Origin: Acinetobacter sp. HY1485
GTDB lineage: Bacteria; Pseudomonadota; Gammaproteobacteria; Pseudomonadales; Moraxellaceae
Direction: 5' to 3'
NCBI RefSeq assembly: GCF_027568475.1
Contig: NZ_JANKZG010000004.1
Span: 1 to 64,000, forward strand
DNA length: 64,000 nt
In this document: one piece after another, positions 17,251-30,902 of the stretch
Layout: each line of letters begins with the position of its first letter
Position numbering within the stretch: the first letter of the stretch is position 1
The notes under the pieces: model-generated
What the model was told of the DNA's origin: nothing
The model's input: the letters and a program-made list of their open reading frames with translations, nothing else
Databases searched by the model: none
Program-made: the position numbers and the translations under genes

Positions 17251-18467
17251 CACAAATTGATCGTGTCGCACCACATTTAGGTGACTTAAAACAATACATC
17301 GAAACATTAAAACGTCCGAAACGTGCCTTAATTGTAGATGTGCCTATTGTAATGGACGATGGTTCAATTCGTCATTTTGAAGGGTATCGTGTACAGCACA
17401 ATTTATCACGTGGTCCGGGTAAAGGCGGTGTACGCTATCACCCGAATGTAGACTTAAACGAAGTGATGGCATTGTCTGCATGGATGACCATTAAAACTGC
17501 TGTGCTTAACTTGCCATTTGGTGGTGCAAAAGGTGGTATTCGTGTTGATCCACGTCAGTTGTCACCACGTGAGCTTGAGCGTCTAACACGCCGTTTTACA
17601 ACAGAAATTAGTAGTTTAATTGGTCCACAGACCGATATTCCTGCACCTGATGTAGGTACAAACCCAAATATTATGGGTTGGATGATGGATACTTATTCAA
17701 TGATCCAAGGTCATACGGTAACAGGTGTTGTAACAGGTAAACCTGTGCATTTAGGTGGCTCTTTAGGGCGTGTACGTGCAACAGGGCGTGGCGTATTTGT
17801 TACAGGTTTACAAGCAGCACAGAAAATTGGCTTAGAAGTGGCTGGCAGTAAAGTGGCAGTACAAGGTTTTGGTAACGTAGGTAGTGAAGCTGCTTACTTA
17901 TTCAACGAAGCCAATGCCAAAATTGTGGCTGTGCAAGATCATACAGGCACAATTTTTAATGCTGAAGGTTTTGATGTAAAAGCATTACAAAAGCATGTTG
18001 AAGAACATCAAGGTGTGGCAGGTTTTGCAGATGCGCAAGTGATTGACAATGAAGCATTCTGGGATGTCGATATGGACATTCTTATTCCTGCTGCATTAGA
18101 AGCACAAATTACATTAGAACGTGCGCAAAATCTAAAAGCTAAATTAGTTTTAGAAGGTGCAAATGGTCCAACGTATCCAAAAGCAGATGATGTATTGGTA
18201 GAACGCGGTGTAACGGTTGTACCTGACGTGATTTGTAATGCAGGCGGGGTAACAGTAAGTTACTTTGAATGGGTACAAGACATGGCAAGTTACTTCTGGA
18301 CAGAAGAAGAAATCAACGAGCGTTTAGACAAGTTGATGATTCAAGCCATTAATGATGTGTGGAATACCGCAAAAGACAAGGAATGTAGCTTACGTACAGC
18401 CGCTTATATTTTAGCGTGTGAACGTATTCTAAAAGCACGTAAAGAACGTGGTATTTTCCCTGGATAA
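17196..18467 (+). CDS. Glutamate dehydrogenase (Glu/Leu/Phe/Val family)
   Basis: 423 residues, the length of hexameric GDH of the GudB/RocG type. It converts glutamate to 2-oxoglutarate and ammonia with NAD(P). Landmarks are [21 protein letters not shown], the catalytic lysine region [19 protein letters not shown] with the catalytic aspartate, and the Rossmann fold [14 protein letters not shown]. It lies just upstream of astCADBE, whose end product is glutamate, so it likely feeds arginine carbon into the TCA cycle. AAGG precedes the start. Confidence 0.93.
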   Translation: MSNLSYANEHSDAWQTYLAQIDRVAPHLGDLKQYIETLKRPKRALIVDVPIVMDDGSIRHFEGYRVQHNLSRGPGKGGVRYHPNVDLNEVMALSAWMTIKTAVLNLPFGGAKGGIRVDPRQLSPRELERLTRRFTTEISSLIGPQTDIPAPDVGTNPNIMGWMMDTYSMIQGHTVTGVVTGKPVHLGGSLGRVRATGRGVFVTGLQAAQKIGLEVAGSKVAVQGFGNVGSEAAYLFNEANAKIVAVQDHTGTIFNAEGFDVKALQKHVEEHQGVAGFADAQVIDNEAFWDVDMDILIPAALEAQITLERAQNLKAKLVLEGANGPTYPKADDVLVERGVTVVPDVICNAGGVTVSYFEWVQDMASYFWTEEEINERLDKLMIQAINDVWNTAKDKECSLRTAAYILACERILKARKERGIFPG

Positions 18468-18482
18468 TGCGCCATCTTTGAA

Positions 18483-18513
18483 GAAAGTAGAGGCAGCTTG
18501 CTGCCTTACTTTC
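18483..18513 (+). other. Intergenic hairpin between gdh and astC
   Basis: GAAAGTA and TACTTTC flank AGGCAG-CTTG-CTGCCT, giving a 13-bp stem with one bulged G. There is no T run after it, so it is not a classical terminator. It may be a weak terminator, a processing site or a stability element separating gdh and ast mRNA. Confidence 0.6.
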
Positions 18514-18546
18514 ATTATTAAAATTTAGTAAATCAAGAGGTTTAGG

Positions 18547-19761
18547 ATGGAACAGCAAAATCAAGTCAATCGTAGTGACTTTAATGAATATATGGTGCCT
18601 GTATTTGCACCTGCACAGTTTGTTTTAGTCCGAGGTGAAGGCTCTCGCGTATGGGATCAAAACGAGAAAGAGTATATTGATTTTGCTGGCGGTATTGCGG
18701 TAAATGCTCTAGGACATGCACATCCTGTGGCAGTAAATGCATTAACCGAACAAGGAAAAAAATTATGGCATGTGGGCAATGGTTACACCAATGAGCCTGT
18801 ATTAAAACTTGCTAAACAATTGGTTGAACATACCTTTGCAGACAAAGTATTTTTCTGTAACTCAGGTGCAGAAGCCAACGAAGCAGCACTTAAACTTGCA
18901 CGTAAAGTGGGTTTAATGAGTGGGAAATCCGATAAAAATCAAATTGTTGCTTTCAAAAATGCGTTTCACGGTCGTACGTTATTTACAGTAACGGCAGGCG
19001 GACAACCTAAATATTCGCAAGATTTTGCACCACTCCCGGGCGGTTTAGAACATGTTGCGTTTAATGATTTAGAAGCAGCGAAAGCCGTGATTACGGACAA
19101 GACCTGTGCAGTAATTGTAGAGCCTATTCAAGGTGAAGGTGGTGTAGTTCCTGCTGATATTGAGTTCTTAAAAGGTTTACGTGCACTGTGTGATGAAAAA
19201 GGTGCAGTGCTTATTTTTGATGAAGTGCAAACAGGTGTTGGGCGTACAGGTGAGCTGTATGCTTATATGAATACAGGTGTAACACCTGATATTTTAACGA
19301 CTGCAAAAGCATTGGGTGGTGGTTTTCCTGTAGGGGCAATGATTACTACAAATAAATTTGCCAATATGTATGCAGTAGGCGACCACGGTACAACCTATGG
19401 CGGTAATCCACTTGCAAGTGCGGTTGCAGGGGCGGTGTTTGAATTTATTAATACCCCTGAAGTACTTGATGGTGTAAAAAAACGTTATGCCTATTTTGTT
19501 GAAAAACTAAATGCATTAAACGAAAAATATAACGTATTTGAACAAGTACGTGGACAAGGCTTATTACTTGGCTGTGTGGTAAAACCTGAATATGCCGGTC
19601 AAGCAAAAGACATTAATAACCTTGCTGCCGAAGAAGGTTTAATGGCATTGGTTGCAGGACCGAATGTGGTACGTTTCACACCATCGCTGATTATTCCAAT
19701 GGAAGATATTGACGAAGGTTTGGCACGATTTGAGCGTGCTTTACAACGATTTGTGAAGTGA
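18547..19761 (+). CDS. astC: Succinylornithine/acetylornithine transaminase
   Basis: 404 residues, class III PLP aminotransferase. It transfers the amino group of succinylornithine to 2-oxoglutarate in the arginine succinyltransferase pathway and may also accept acetylornithine. Seen are the [18 protein letters not shown] phosphate-binding block, [30 protein letters not shown] and the PLP lysine in [13 protein letters not shown]. Its position as first gene of astC-A-D-B-E assigns it to AstC rather than ArgD. AAGAGG lies before the start. Confidence 0.94.
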   Translation: MEQQNQVNRSDFNEYMVPVFAPAQFVLVRGEGSRVWDQNEKEYIDFAGGIAVNALGHAHPVAVNALTEQGKKLWHVGNGYTNEPVLKLAKQLVEHTFADKVFFCNSGAEANEAALKLARKVGLMSGKSDKNQIVAFKNAFHGRTLFTVTAGGQPKYSQDFAPLPGGLEHVAFNDLEAAKAVITDKTCAVIVEPIQGEGGVVPADIEFLKGLRALCDEKGAVLIFDEVQTGVGRTGELYAYMNTGVTPDILTTAKALGGGFPVGAMITTNKFANMYAVGDHGTTYGGNPLASAVAGAVFEFINTPEVLDGVKKRYAYFVEKLNALNEKYNVFEQVRGQGLLLGCVVKPEYAGQAKDINNLAAEEGLMALVAGPNVVRFTPSLIIPMEDIDEGLARFERALQRFVK

Positions 19762-19772
19762 GGAAATAGATC

Positions 19773-22260
<2,488 letters not shown>

Positions 22261-22271
22261 GGAGCGTTTGC

Positions 22272-23612
22272 ATGTCAGGTTATGAATTAAATATTGATGG
22301 CTTAGTGGGTCCTACGCATCATTATGCAGGTCTTTCATTTGGTAATGAAGCATCCACAAAAAACAGTAAAAATACCTCTAACCCAAAACTTGCGGCAAAG
22401 CAGGGCTTGTTAAAAATGAAAGCCTTAAGCGATTTAGGCTTAAAACAAGCAGTCTTTGCACCTCAAGAGCGTCCGCACGTTCTTACACTGCGTCAACTTG
22501 GCTTTACAGGTACAGATGAGCAGGTAATTACGCAGGCAATGAAAACATCGCCTCAATTACTGTCTAATTTAAGCTCAGCTTCATGTATGTGGACAGCCAA
22601 TTCATGTACGGTTTCCCCATCTGCTGATAGTGCAGATGGTAAAGTTCACTTTACAACAGCAAACTTAAATAATAAGTTCCATCGTTCTATTGAGCATCCA
22701 ACCACAGGGCGTATTTTACGTGCCATGTTTAATAATGATGCTTACTTTGCCCATCACGATGCATTACCGCCTGTAAGTATGTTTGGTGATGAAGGGGCAG
22801 CAAACCATAACCGTTTAGGCGGTGCCTACGACCGTAAAAGCGTTCAAATATTTGTGTATGGTCAACAGTTTATTGGCGGACAGCTTGCACCTCAAAAATA
22901 TCCTGCACGTCAGTCGTTAGAGGCAAGCCAAGCCATTGCACGTTTACATCATTTAAATGATGCACAGACGGTATTTGTACAACAAAACCCTGATGTCATT
23001 GACCAAGGTGTGTTTCATAACGATGTTATTGCGGTAAGTAATCAGCAAGTACTGTTTTACCATGAGCATGCCTTTGTGAACAAAGCCCAAGCGTTGGAAG
23101 AAATACGCCAAAAAATGGCAGATTTGGATGAGCAGTTTATTCCAATTGAAGTGCCTGCACAGCGAGTAACGGTGGCAGATGCAGTGAATACTTACTTATT
23201 TAATAGCCAAATTTTGACACGTGCAGATGGCAAAATGAGTATTGTGGTGCCTGAAGAATCTCGTCAAAACGAAGCAGTTTGGTCTTATCTAAACGATATG
23301 ATTAAGTTAGGCACGCCAATTGATGACATTAAGGTATTTGATTTACGTGAAAGTATGCGTAATGGTGGTGGTCCTGCATGTTTACGTTTACGTGTGGCAC
23401 TCAGCCAAGCAGAACTCAATGCTGTAAACCCGAATATTTTAATGAATGATACCTTGTTTAATACCTTAAATGCATGGGTAGATCGTCATTATCGTGATGA
23501 GTTGGCACAAGAAGAATTGGCTGATCCTGAATTATTGTTGCAAAGCCGTAGTGCATTAGATGAGCTGACGCAAATTTTAAAACTAGGGTCGGTTTACGAT
23601 TTTCAAAGATAA
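22272..23612 (+). CDS. astB: N-succinylarginine dihydrolase
   Basis: 446 residues, family length. It hydrolyses succinylarginine to succinylornithine, CO2 and two ammonia. It is a guanidine-modifying-fold enzyme; seen blocks are [24 protein letters not shown] at the N terminus, [40 protein letters not shown] and [16 protein letters not shown] with the C-terminal catalytic Cys region. It follows astD by 11 bases. Confidence 0.96.
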   Translation: MSGYELNIDGLVGPTHHYAGLSFGNEASTKNSKNTSNPKLAAKQGLLKMKALSDLGLKQAVFAPQERPHVLTLRQLGFTGTDEQVITQAMKTSPQLLSNLSSASCMWTANSCTVSPSADSADGKVHFTTANLNNKFHRSIEHPTTGRILRAMFNNDAYFAHHDALPPVSMFGDEGAANHNRLGGAYDRKSVQIFVYGQQFIGGQLAPQKYPARQSLEASQAIARLHHLNDAQTVFVQQNPDVIDQGVFHNDVIAVSNQQVLFYHEHAFVNKAQALEEIRQKMADLDEQFIPIEVPAQRVTVADAVNTYLFNSQILTRADGKMSIVVPEESRQNEAVWSYLNDMIKLGTPIDDIKVFDLRESMRNGGGPACLRLRVALSQAELNAVNPNILMNDTLFNTLNAWVDRHYRDELAQEELADPELLLQSRSALDELTQILKLGSVYDFQR

Positions 23613-23624
23613 GGAATAAGACAC

Positions 23625-24590
23625 ATGGATTTGCTGACACTGACACTGAATCAAACAACGCTACAAGTAAAACAAGGAGAGACCTCCCAGTTTACATGGC
23701 AATGGTTGGCAGAGGGTGTATTGCAATGTACGCCACATCAGGTCTATGGCAAATCCATTGTGTTGTCTGCGGGGGTGCATGGTAATGAAACGGCTCCCAT
23801 CGAACTCTTAAATGACATTTGCCAAGATTTATTTTCAGGTGATTTAAATTTAAAAGTACGGTTACTGATTGTATTTGGTAACCCCGATGCAATGCGTGCA
23901 GGTCAACGCTATTTAGATAACGATATGAACCGTATGTTTTGTGGGGCATATCAGCAACTTGAATTATTAAAAGAAACCCTGCGGGCAAAACAGTTAGAAC
24001 AGTTGATTACAGATTTTTTTGAAGCGGATAAAACACACCGTTATCATTACGATTTGCATACAGCAATTCGTGGGTCGTTGTTGCCTACGTTTGCGATGAT
24101 GCCGTATCAAACCCATGCTTTTGATGAGGTGCTTTTACAAAGTTTAGATGCTGCCGACTTAGATGCTGTGGTGTATCACAATGCGGTGGGTAAAACGTTT
24201 ACTCACTTTACCAGCGAAACATTTAATGCCTCTAGCAGCACACTTGAGTTAGGTAAAGCCAAACCGTTTGGGCAAAATGATTTACAGGCATTTGATGCGA
24301 TTAATCAAGTAATTAGAGCGGTTATTGCTGAAATAGAGCTACCAAAACGCCAAAAACAGCCACTTCAAAATTTTAAAGTGGTCAATTCTATTATTAAGCA
24401 ACATGATGATTTTGTGCTGAACTTAACAAGCGATGCCCCAAATTTTTCGACATTTCAAAAAGATGAAATTATTGCAACACAAACAGGGCATGATGATGTT
24501 GCATCTGAACAAGTGTGGATTTTATTTCCAAATCCAAATGTAAAAATTGGTTTAAGAGCAGGGCTTATTCTGACAAGTCTTGATAACTAA
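23625..24590 (+). CDS. astE: Succinylglutamate desuccinylase
   Basis: 321 residues, an M14-like zinc hydrolase. It releases glutamate and succinate in the last ast step. Zinc-site motifs are [13 protein letters not shown] (HxxE) and [10 protein letters not shown] (His), with [20 protein letters not shown] between them. It closes the operon. The last 26 bases overlap the 3' end of the convergent MscS-type gene. Confidence 0.95.
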   Translation: MDLLTLTLNQTTLQVKQGETSQFTWQWLAEGVLQCTPHQVYGKSIVLSAGVHGNETAPIELLNDICQDLFSGDLNLKVRLLIVFGNPDAMRAGQRYLDNDMNRMFCGAYQQLELLKETLRAKQLEQLITDFFEADKTHRYHYDLHTAIRGSLLPTFAMMPYQTHAFDEVLLQSLDAADLDAVVYHNAVGKTFTHFTSETFNASSSTLELGKAKPFGQNDLQAFDAINQVIRAVIAEIELPKRQKQPLQNFKVVNSIIKQHDDFVLNLTSDAPNFSTFQKDEIIATQTGHDDVASEQVWILFPNPNVKIGLRAGLILTSLDN

Positions 24591-25797
24591 GCATGGTCAT
24601 ATCTTTGCCTGATGGACGTTGATAAATTCTGAGGTTAAAGTATTTAGCTGTTGCCAAGACATACTCAAAAATCTCAGATTGTGTTTCTTCGTATTCTGTT
24701 AAAAATACGTTTGAGGTAAAGCAATAAATCTCAAGTGGAATACCCTCAGCAGTTGGATTAAGTTGGCGTACAAGCAGGTAAGGACCTTCGCAAATATCGT
24801 AACGTTGTTCTAAATAGCCAACAATGTAGCGTCTAAATAAAGCCAAGTTGGTGATGCCATGGTTAATCAATTCGGCATCGCTTAATGTCACCATTTTACT
24901 GGTTAAGTAGTCCACCAAAACTTGATAACGCTCGTGAGAGAGTCCACGCAAAGTATCAAGCATTTCGTTACTTACAAACTCAATGCAAAGTTGGTCGATG
25001 TTAAAACTACGTTTGATACGCCGTCCACCCGAAGAGAACATGGGTTGCCAGTTAGTATAAGGTTCCGTTAAAAAGTTTTTAGTGGGTACACGAGACAGCG
25101 TATTGTCCCAATTCCGAATAGTAATGGTATGCAATGCCATATCGACCACTTCGCCACTGATATTAGATTGTGGAATTTCAATCCAATCATCGAGTTTAAT
25201 GACTTCAGATGAAGTAATTTGAATATTTGCAACCAAAGAGGTAAGCGTGTGCTGAAAAATAAACATAATGACAGCAGCAATTGCCCCTAAGCCTGAAATA
25301 ATAATGGCAGGTGATTTATTAAAAAGTGTCGCAACAATTAAAATGAGGGCAATGGCAGCCACCCCAATTTTTGCGACTTGCACATAGCCTTTAATAGAAT
25401 GGTTTTTGCTACGTTTACGAATAGAGTAGGTTTTGTTAAATGCATCCAAGAGCTCATTAATAAACAAGCTCATATAGATGATAAATAAAATACCACAAAT
25501 GGTTTTGGTGGCTTCTAAAAAGCCTGTAGATACACCAATAATTTCTTTTTGTGATAAAAAATAGACCACAGCAATAGGAATGGTACTTGCAAGGCGTTTA
25601 GACACCCGCATCTCTTTATCAAGTAATTCTTGTTTTTTATAAGAGTGCATGATGAACTTATGAAACATGTTCACCAAGAAAAAGCGACAAATGACCGCAA
25701 GAATGAGCCCTGTTAAGATGAGTAAGGCAATCACTAATAATGAGTATGCCGTTTCATTATTTTGAATCCATAGCCAGCTTTCGCGTAGTTCTTTCAT
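24565..25797 (-). CDS. MscS-family mechanosensitive channel (YbdG-like)
   Basis: 410 residues. About five hydrophobic helices in the N-terminal half lead to the pore-lining segment and the MscS beta domain: [37 protein letters not shown] and [29 protein letters not shown]. The long C-terminal domain resembles E. coli YbdG more than MscS itself. It would open under membrane tension to release osmolytes. It converges on astE with a 26-base overlap, and no terminator separates them. Confidence 0.87.
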   Translation of the reverse strand: MKELRESWLWIQNNETAYSLLVIALLILTGLILAVICRFFLVNMFHKFIMHSYKKQELLDKEMRVSKRLASTIPIAVVYFLSQKEIIGVSTGFLEATKTICGILFIIYMSLFINELLDAFNKTYSIRKRSKNHSIKGYVQVAKIGVAAIALILIVATLFNKSPAIIISGLGAIAAVIMFIFQHTLTSLVANIQITSSEVIKLDDWIEIPQSNISGEVVDMALHTITIRNWDNTLSRVPTKNFLTEPYTNWQPMFSSGGRRIKRSFNIDQLCIEFVSNEMLDTLRGLSHERYQVLVDYLTSKMVTLSDAELINHGITNLALFRRYIVGYLEQRYDICEGPYLLVRQLNPTAEGIPLEIYCFTSNVFLTEYEETQSEIFEYVLATAKYFNLRIYQRPSGKDMTMLSYQDLSE

Positions 25798-25909
25798 GGG
25801 TGTTATGTAGCGTTTTGAAGTGGCGTGATTTTATCATTAGATTGGAACAAAATAATGGCCAGAAACACTTTAAATTATTATCGCAATCATTCATTACATG
25901 ATTGATATT

Positions 25910-26587
25910 TTAAAGGACACAGTAGGTCATAATTTCTTGTTCTAAAATGAGGTAATTCACACTAACTTTAAGGGTTTTACTCAGTTTGAATGTCATTTTT
26001 TGTTTTAAGTAATCATAGTGATAAAATTGAATATCATGAAAATTTAGAATGATGTGTTGTTGGCTACAAATGGCTTTAATAACACTTTCTTTGGCAGAAA
26101 AAATAATTAAATAAAATAAAGAATTGTCCTTTGAAAAAGACTTTAATTGATATTGCTCAGATTCATGAAGAAATTGATTTAAGAAGTTAGAATTTTCTAT
26201 AAAAAATGATGTATTTCTTTTAAGTTCAATATCTATCCCAATATGCTGTTGATCAATATTGAGTGTTGCAATAGCGACACCTGAACGCTCATTTATCATG
26301 GTATGGCTAATACTACCTAAAAACGAATCCGGCCATAAAGGTTGCCCGTATTGACCATTTTTAAGATTAAAATAATCACCATACCATTGTTGTTGATGGT
26401 ATAAAGCAATACGCCCCAATAAAAACTCAAGTTTTTTCTTGGGTTTGAAATTATGAAATTTTATAGGATATTGAATGTTATAAAATTGATAGGCGTATTC
26501 TAAGTATTGCGGTGCTAAATCTTCAACATAAACTTTAGAGAACGTAAAATGTTGATGCTGAATGATTTGATGTTGAAAACAATGCAT
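25910..26587 (-). CDS. fbsL: 4'-phosphopantetheinyl transferase (Sfp-type)
   Basis: 225 residues, Sfp/EntD superfamily. It attaches the phosphopantetheine arm of CoA to the serine of carrier domains, here those of the siderophore NRPS. The magnesium- and CoA-binding motifs are visible: GIDIELKR (Asp and Glu ligands) and FSAKESVIKA. It lies 10 bases downstream of a thioesterase gene and is divergent from the receptor gene, with Fur-like boxes between. The symbol follows fimsbactin cluster order, PPTase-thioesterase-receptor; that naming is from memory. Confidence 0.85.
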   Translation of the reverse strand: MHCFQHQIIQHQHFTFSKVYVEDLAPQYLEYAYQFYNIQYPIKFHNFKPKKKLEFLLGRIALYHQQQWYGDYFNLKNGQYGQPLWPDSFLGSISHTMINERSGVAIATLNIDQQHIGIDIELKRNTSFFIENSNFLNQFLHESEQYQLKSFSKDNSLFYLIIFSAKESVIKAICSQQHIILNFHDIQFYHYDYLKQKMTFKLSKTLKVSVNYLILEQEIMTYCVL

Positions 26588-26597
26588 TATTGAGTAC

Positions 26598-27332
26598 TTA
26601 AGTTAAGTGTTTGGAAAGAATATTAAGCATCTCTAAGAGCGTATCGTGATTCAAAAAATAAAAATGATCGCCAGGTAGGGCATGATGTCCTAACCATTGA
26701 TGAGAGTACGCTTGCCAGTCTGCCATCATTTGAGAATTTTGGATAAATGGATCATCTATACCGTGTAGGGTTAATAGAGGTTTATGGGTTTGAGTGGGTC
26801 GATCATGCAACATATTGTCACTGAGTTTAAAATCATTTTTGAGAATGTTTAAAAAGAAATTCAAAGCATCAGAGTTATTTAAAATCTCTTCGGGAAAATT
26901 ATTATAAGAACGTACTTCTTGAATAAGTTGTTGATCTGTAAGCTGACTCTTTTGTGCCATATGTTGCAAGTGTTTGGGTGCAGGTCGACCACTAATAGCA
27001 AGTAGTTTTAAGTCGTCATAGCATGTATCTGCTTTTAATTTTTCTTCCAAATGCCACAGTACGGAGCCACCAACACTATGTCCAAAAATCCCAAAAGGTT
27101 GGTTTGAGTAAGCTTTAATTTCTTCGTAAAAACGCTGTGCAATCTCTTGAGGCTGATCTGTTAAAGGTTCGCGGATTTTTCGACCATGTCCCGGATACTC
27201 AAGTGGGACAATATTGATTTTTGAATCGGTATATTTATTCCAATTGTAGTAAATAGAAGCACTACTTCCTGCAGGGGGTAAGCAAAAAAGGTTAATTGAA
27301 CAAGACATAATAATAGGATTTAGAAATAACAC
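26598..27332 (-). CDS. fbsM: Type II thioesterase of the siderophore NRPS
   Basis: 244 residues from GTG at 27332, or 236 from ATG at 27308, which puts the beta strand INLFCLPPAG close to the N terminus as usual. It is an alpha/beta hydrolase of the GrsT/TEII family: GHSVGGSVLW carries the nucleophile Ser, GIDDPFI the Asp region and PGDHFYFLNH the His. TEII enzymes clear mis-loaded carrier domains; because the terminal synthetase here ends in a C domain with no fused thioesterase, a role in release is also possible. It pairs with the PPTase gene. Confidence 0.88.
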   Translation of the reverse strand: MLFLNPIIMSCSINLFCLPPAGSSASIYYNWNKYTDSKINIVPLEYPGHGRKIREPLTDQPQEIAQRFYEEIKAYSNQPFGIFGHSVGGSVLWHLEEKLKADTCYDDLKLLAISGRPAPKHLQHMAQKSQLTDQQLIQEVRSYNNFPEEILNNSDALNFFLNILKNDFKLSDNMLHDRPTQTHKPLLTLHGIDDPFIQNSQMMADWQAYSHQWLGHHALPGDHFYFLNHDTLLEMLNILSKHLT

Positions 27333-27361
27333 ACTCTTAGTTTACTCATTTTTCATTTTAA

Positions 27362-27376
27362 TGAAAATGATTATTA
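27362..27376. promoter_or_regulatory. Fur-box-like sequence 1
   Basis: TGAAAATGATTATTA matches the 7-1-7 Fur consensus TGATAATNATTATCA at 12 of the 14 defined bases. It is on the thioesterase/PPTase side of the divergent promoter region, fitting iron repression. Confidence 0.7.
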
Positions 27377-27451
27377 TTTAATATAAATAAAATTATAAAT
27401 ATCAATAATTTTCCTGATTTTATAAATATACTTCCGATCCTTTATTTTAGT

Positions 27452-27466
27452 TGATAATGATTCTTA
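27452..27466. promoter_or_regulatory. Fur-box-like sequence 2
   Basis: TGATAATGATTCTTA matches the 7-1-7 Fur consensus at 12 of 14 defined bases. It lies 46 bases upstream of the siderophore receptor start, overlapping a plausible -10 element (GATAAT). Confidence 0.7.
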
Positions 27467-27512
27467 GTAAGATTGTGTAAATTTTTATGCTTGCTCAATA
27501 ATAAGGCTCAAA

Positions 27513-29657
27513 ATGAACAATATGTTAGGTTTTAAATTATCTGTATTGGGGGTTTGTATTACTTGTGTCATGTTGTCTCAAGGGGTACGAGCAGAACAAG
27601 AAAATTATAGCGACCTCCCTGTGATTACAGTTAAAGCAAGCAAAAATTCGACAGATACACTTGCAGCAGGGCAAGTAAGCCGTAAAAGCCAAGTGGGCAT
27701 TTTAGGTGATAAAGACGCATTAGATACACCCTTTAGTACTGCTAGCTATACCGCACAATATATTCAAGATTATCAAGCTAAAACAGTTGCAGAAGCTTTG
27801 GCAGGTGAGCCTTCTGTACGCAACTATTTTGGGGGAAATAGTTTAGGCGAATATTTTAATATTCGTGGTTTTGGGGTAAATAGTGAAGAATTTGCATGGA
27901 ATGGCTTATATGGCTTAAGTCCTCATAACCGTGTACCAACTGAATTTTTAGAGCGTGTGGATGTGTTACGTGGCACAAGTGCAATGTTGTACGGCATGTC
28001 ACTTGGCGGGGGGATTGGTGGAACAATTAACCTAGTACCAAAACGTGCAACAGATACACCCATTACACGCTTAACTACAAGCTACACATCAAAATCGAAC
28101 TTTGGTGAGCAAATAGATGTCGGTCGCCGTTTTGGTGAGAATAATCAATTTGGTGTACGTGTAAATGCATTAAAATCGCATGGAGATACCACACTTGATC
28201 ATCAAACCGAAGATCGTACACTTGGTTCAATTGCACTTGATTATAAAGCAGACCGTTTACGTGCCTCTTTAGATGCTTATTACATCAAAGAAAAGTATGA
28301 AGGTGGTATGCCATTGATGTCGTACTTTACAACGGCAGATATTTTAAAAGCACCTAAAGCATCTACTAATATTATGCAGGGTGCTTATGCAACCAGTGAA
28401 ACAAAGGCAGTTATTGGGCATGCAGAATACGATTTAACACCAAATTGGATGGCTTATGTCAGTGGTGGTACAAAGCACCAAGAGTCTCATGGTGCTGTGG
28501 CCAATAATGCCTTATGTACAGTTACTAGCACAGATGGTTCATGTACAGCGATTGCACGTAATATTACCAATATTACCCATACCAGTTCTGCCGAAGCAGG
28601 CTTAAAAGGGCACTTTGACACAGGTGCAGTGAATCACAGTGTTGTGTTAAGTACAAATTTAGAAAAACAAAATACATACTCAGGTTATGACACCATTTAC
28701 TGGAAGTCGAATATTTATAATCCTGTAAGCAACAGTAGTTTTGCCGCAGAACCTACATTTGTACCTAAAACTAAAGATGTGACTTTAGCAGGCGTTGCAT
28801 TGGCAGATAATTTATCTTTTGTAGATGGTAAGTACCAATTGCTATTGGGAACACGTTTTCAAAATGTGCGTGTACAAAGCTGGACAAACAGCGGTACAGC
28901 AATTACGGCACATTCTGCTTATGACAAAAGTGCAATTACCCCTGCAGTGGGCTTTGTTGTTAAACCTTGGAACAATTCTATTTCTTTATACGGAAACTAT
29001 ATTGAAGGTTTAAGCCAAGGGGATCAGGTTACGGCAACAACTGCATCAAATTATGGACAAACATTTTCGCCATATAAAACAAAACAGTATGAGCTAGGTA
29101 CAAAATGGGAAAATGGTTCATTTAGAAATACATTAAGTGTCTATCAAATTAATAAACCAAGCATGTCTTATGACAGTGCAAACAATACATATAACGCAGA
29201 TGGTGAACAGCGTAACCGTGGTGTTGAGTGGACAACTGCAGGTAATTTAGCAAGTAATGTGCGTTTATTAGGGGGTGTTACCTATATTGATGCCATTACC
29301 ACGAAAACATCATCGGGTGCTTACGATGGTAACCGTGCCTATGGTGTGCCTCATTGGCAATCTAACTTAGGTTTAGAGTGGGACGTTAAACCAGTAGAAG
29401 GTTTAACACTGACCACCAATACAGTTTATACAGGGAAAGAATACGTTGATACTGCCAATACAAAACAAATTCCAAGTTGGTTCCGTTGGGATTTAGGCGG
29501 ACGTTATGTAACTTCTTTGGGTAAATACAAAACAACGTTTGCAGGCAACATCGAAAACGTCACAAATAAGAATTATTGGTCTGGTGTGTATGCTGGCTAC
29601 TATGTTGCTGAGGGTGCACCACGAACATTCAAACTTTCTATGGCAATTGATTTTTAA
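27513..29657 (+). CDS. fbsN: TonB-dependent siderophore receptor
   Basis: 714 residues. A signal peptide (about 1-28, ending GVRA) precedes a TonB box-like LPVITVKAS, then a plug domain with SLGEYFNIRGFGVN and VLRGTSAMLYGMSLGGGIGG, and a 22-strand type barrel that ends in Phe (KLSMAIDF). It imports a ferric siderophore across the outer membrane using TonB. Being the first gene after a Fur-type control region and inside the biosynthetic cluster, its ligand should be the cluster's own ferric product. By cluster order it corresponds to the fimsbactin receptor. Confidence 0.93.
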   Translation: MNNMLGFKLSVLGVCITCVMLSQGVRAEQENYSDLPVITVKASKNSTDTLAAGQVSRKSQVGILGDKDALDTPFSTASYTAQYIQDYQAKTVAEALAGEPSVRNYFGGNSLGEYFNIRGFGVNSEEFAWNGLYGLSPHNRVPTEFLERVDVLRGTSAMLYGMSLGGGIGGTINLVPKRATDTPITRLTTSYTSKSNFGEQIDVGRRFGENNQFGVRVNALKSHGDTTLDHQTEDRTLGSIALDYKADRLRASLDAYYIKEKYEGGMPLMSYFTTADILKAPKASTNIMQGAYATSETKAVIGHAEYDLTPNWMAYVSGGTKHQESHGAVANNALCTVTSTDGSCTAIARNITNITHTSSAEAGLKGHFDTGAVNHSVVLSTNLEKQNTYSGYDTIYWKSNIYNPVSNSSFAAEPTFVPKTKDVTLAGVALADNLSFVDGKYQLLLGTRFQNVRVQSWTNSGTAITAHSAYDKSAITPAVGFVVKPWNNSISLYGNYIEGLSQGDQVTATTASNYGQTFSPYKTKQYELGTKWENGSFRNTLSVYQINKPSMSYDSANNTYNADGEQRNRGVEWTTAGNLASNVRLLGGVTYIDAITTKTSSGAYDGNRAYGVPHWQSNLGLEWDVKPVEGLTLTTNTVYTGKEYVDTANTKQIPSWFRWDLGGRYVTSLGKYKTTFAGNIENVTNKNYWSGVYAGYYVAEGAPRTFKLSMAIDF

Positions 29658-29674
29658 GTTAAGGAATGCTGCTG

Positions 29675-30895
29675 ATGACAACCAATAAAAAGCCTTGGTC
29701 ATTACTGGTGAGCGTATATACCACACAGTATATTGGAATTGCTTTTATTATCTCGGCAGCATTTGCAATTTTAAGGCAAAGTGGTATTGCACTTGATAAG
29801 TTAGCTTTAATTAATTTAGTTGCATTGCCGATGCTAGGCAAAGTGCTTTATGCCCCTTTAATTGACAGCTATCGGTTGTATTTTAAAGGACAGTATCGTT
29901 CTTGGTTGCTGTTCTCTCAATTTATGATGACTGTCTTATTATTGGTATGCAGTTTTTTAGATATTCAACAGCAGTTTTCTACCATTTTAATTCTATTTAT
30001 TGCTTATACCCTGTTTATGAGTATTCAGGATGTGGCGATTGATGGGTTGGCATGTAAAATCTTTCAGCCCTCTGAACGGCAATTTGCCAATAGTATTCAA
30101 TACTCAAGTAATTTATTAGGGAATATTATTGGCGGTGGCGTTTTACTTATTTTGTATCCTTGGGTGCATTGGCAAGGTGCACTGTGGATTTTAGCCATAT
30201 TGACGGCAATTTCTAATGTACAAATTGGGTTTTATTTAGAACCTGATAACGTGTTGGTGAATCCCCATCAGGGTGTTCAGCGTCAGTTTAAAAGTCTAGC
30301 ACAGCAAATTAAAATTTTTATTAAACAACATAAAACTTGGTTTTTATTATTGTTTATTTATCCAATTGGTTTTACTGCTGTTTTTGGCATGCTTAATCCT
30401 TTATTGGTCGATGCAAAATGGTCTTTAGCTGATATTGGCTTTGCTACCAAAATTTTTGGTTCAATTATTGGTATTTTTTCTGCATTTTTTGCCACATTTT
30501 TAATTAATAAACTCAAACGTAAAGTGGCTTTGCTCACACTCACCCTCTTGCAAGCCGCTGCTTTATTGTTATTTGTTCCACTGACTTTGGGCTATACCTC
30601 CAAACCTTTAGTGTATATCGCCATTTTTGCTTACTTTGTGGCAAACCCAGGTTTGATGTCTGCACTATCAACTTTAATTATGGATCGTGCGGCAAGCATG
30701 CCTGCTAAAGCAACATTCTTTAGTTTACAGTTTAGTTTAATTGTTTTTATGGGATTTGCTTATTCGGCACTTGGGTTAACGCTTGCTCAGCATATTGGTT
30801 ATACCCCTGTTGTCTTTTTAACGTTTGCTTGCGCACTGATTGTCACTGCACTGACATGGAAGTTGTTGCCTGATACTCCTTCAGAAAATTATTGA
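29675..30895 (+). CDS. MFS siderophore permease, RhtX/FptX-like
   Basis: 406 residues from the ATG at 29675; an earlier ATG at 29666 abuts the AAGGA ribosome binding site and is less likely. About 12 helices, with SIQDVAIDGLACKIFQPSERQFANSIQ in the middle loop, which resembles AmpG and the RhtX/FptX siderophore permeases. In this cluster no ABC importer is present, so this single-subunit permease is the best candidate for moving the ferric siderophore across the inner membrane. Export cannot be excluded. It follows the receptor gene by a few bases. Confidence 0.75.
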   Translation: MTTNKKPWSLLVSVYTTQYIGIAFIISAAFAILRQSGIALDKLALINLVALPMLGKVLYAPLIDSYRLYFKGQYRSWLLFSQFMMTVLLLVCSFLDIQQQFSTILILFIAYTLFMSIQDVAIDGLACKIFQPSERQFANSIQYSSNLLGNIIGGGVLLILYPWVHWQGALWILAILTAISNVQIGFYLEPDNVLVNPHQGVQRQFKSLAQQIKIFIKQHKTWFLLLFIYPIGFTAVFGMLNPLLVDAKWSLADIGFATKIFGSIIGIFSAFFATFLINKLKRKVALLTLTLLQAAALLLFVPLTLGYTSKPLVYIAIFAYFVANPGLMSALSTLIMDRAASMPAKATFFSLQFSLIVFMGFAYSALGLTLAQHIGYTPVVFLTFACALIVTALTWKLLPDTPSENY

Positions 30896-30902
30896 GCTTA
30901 TT

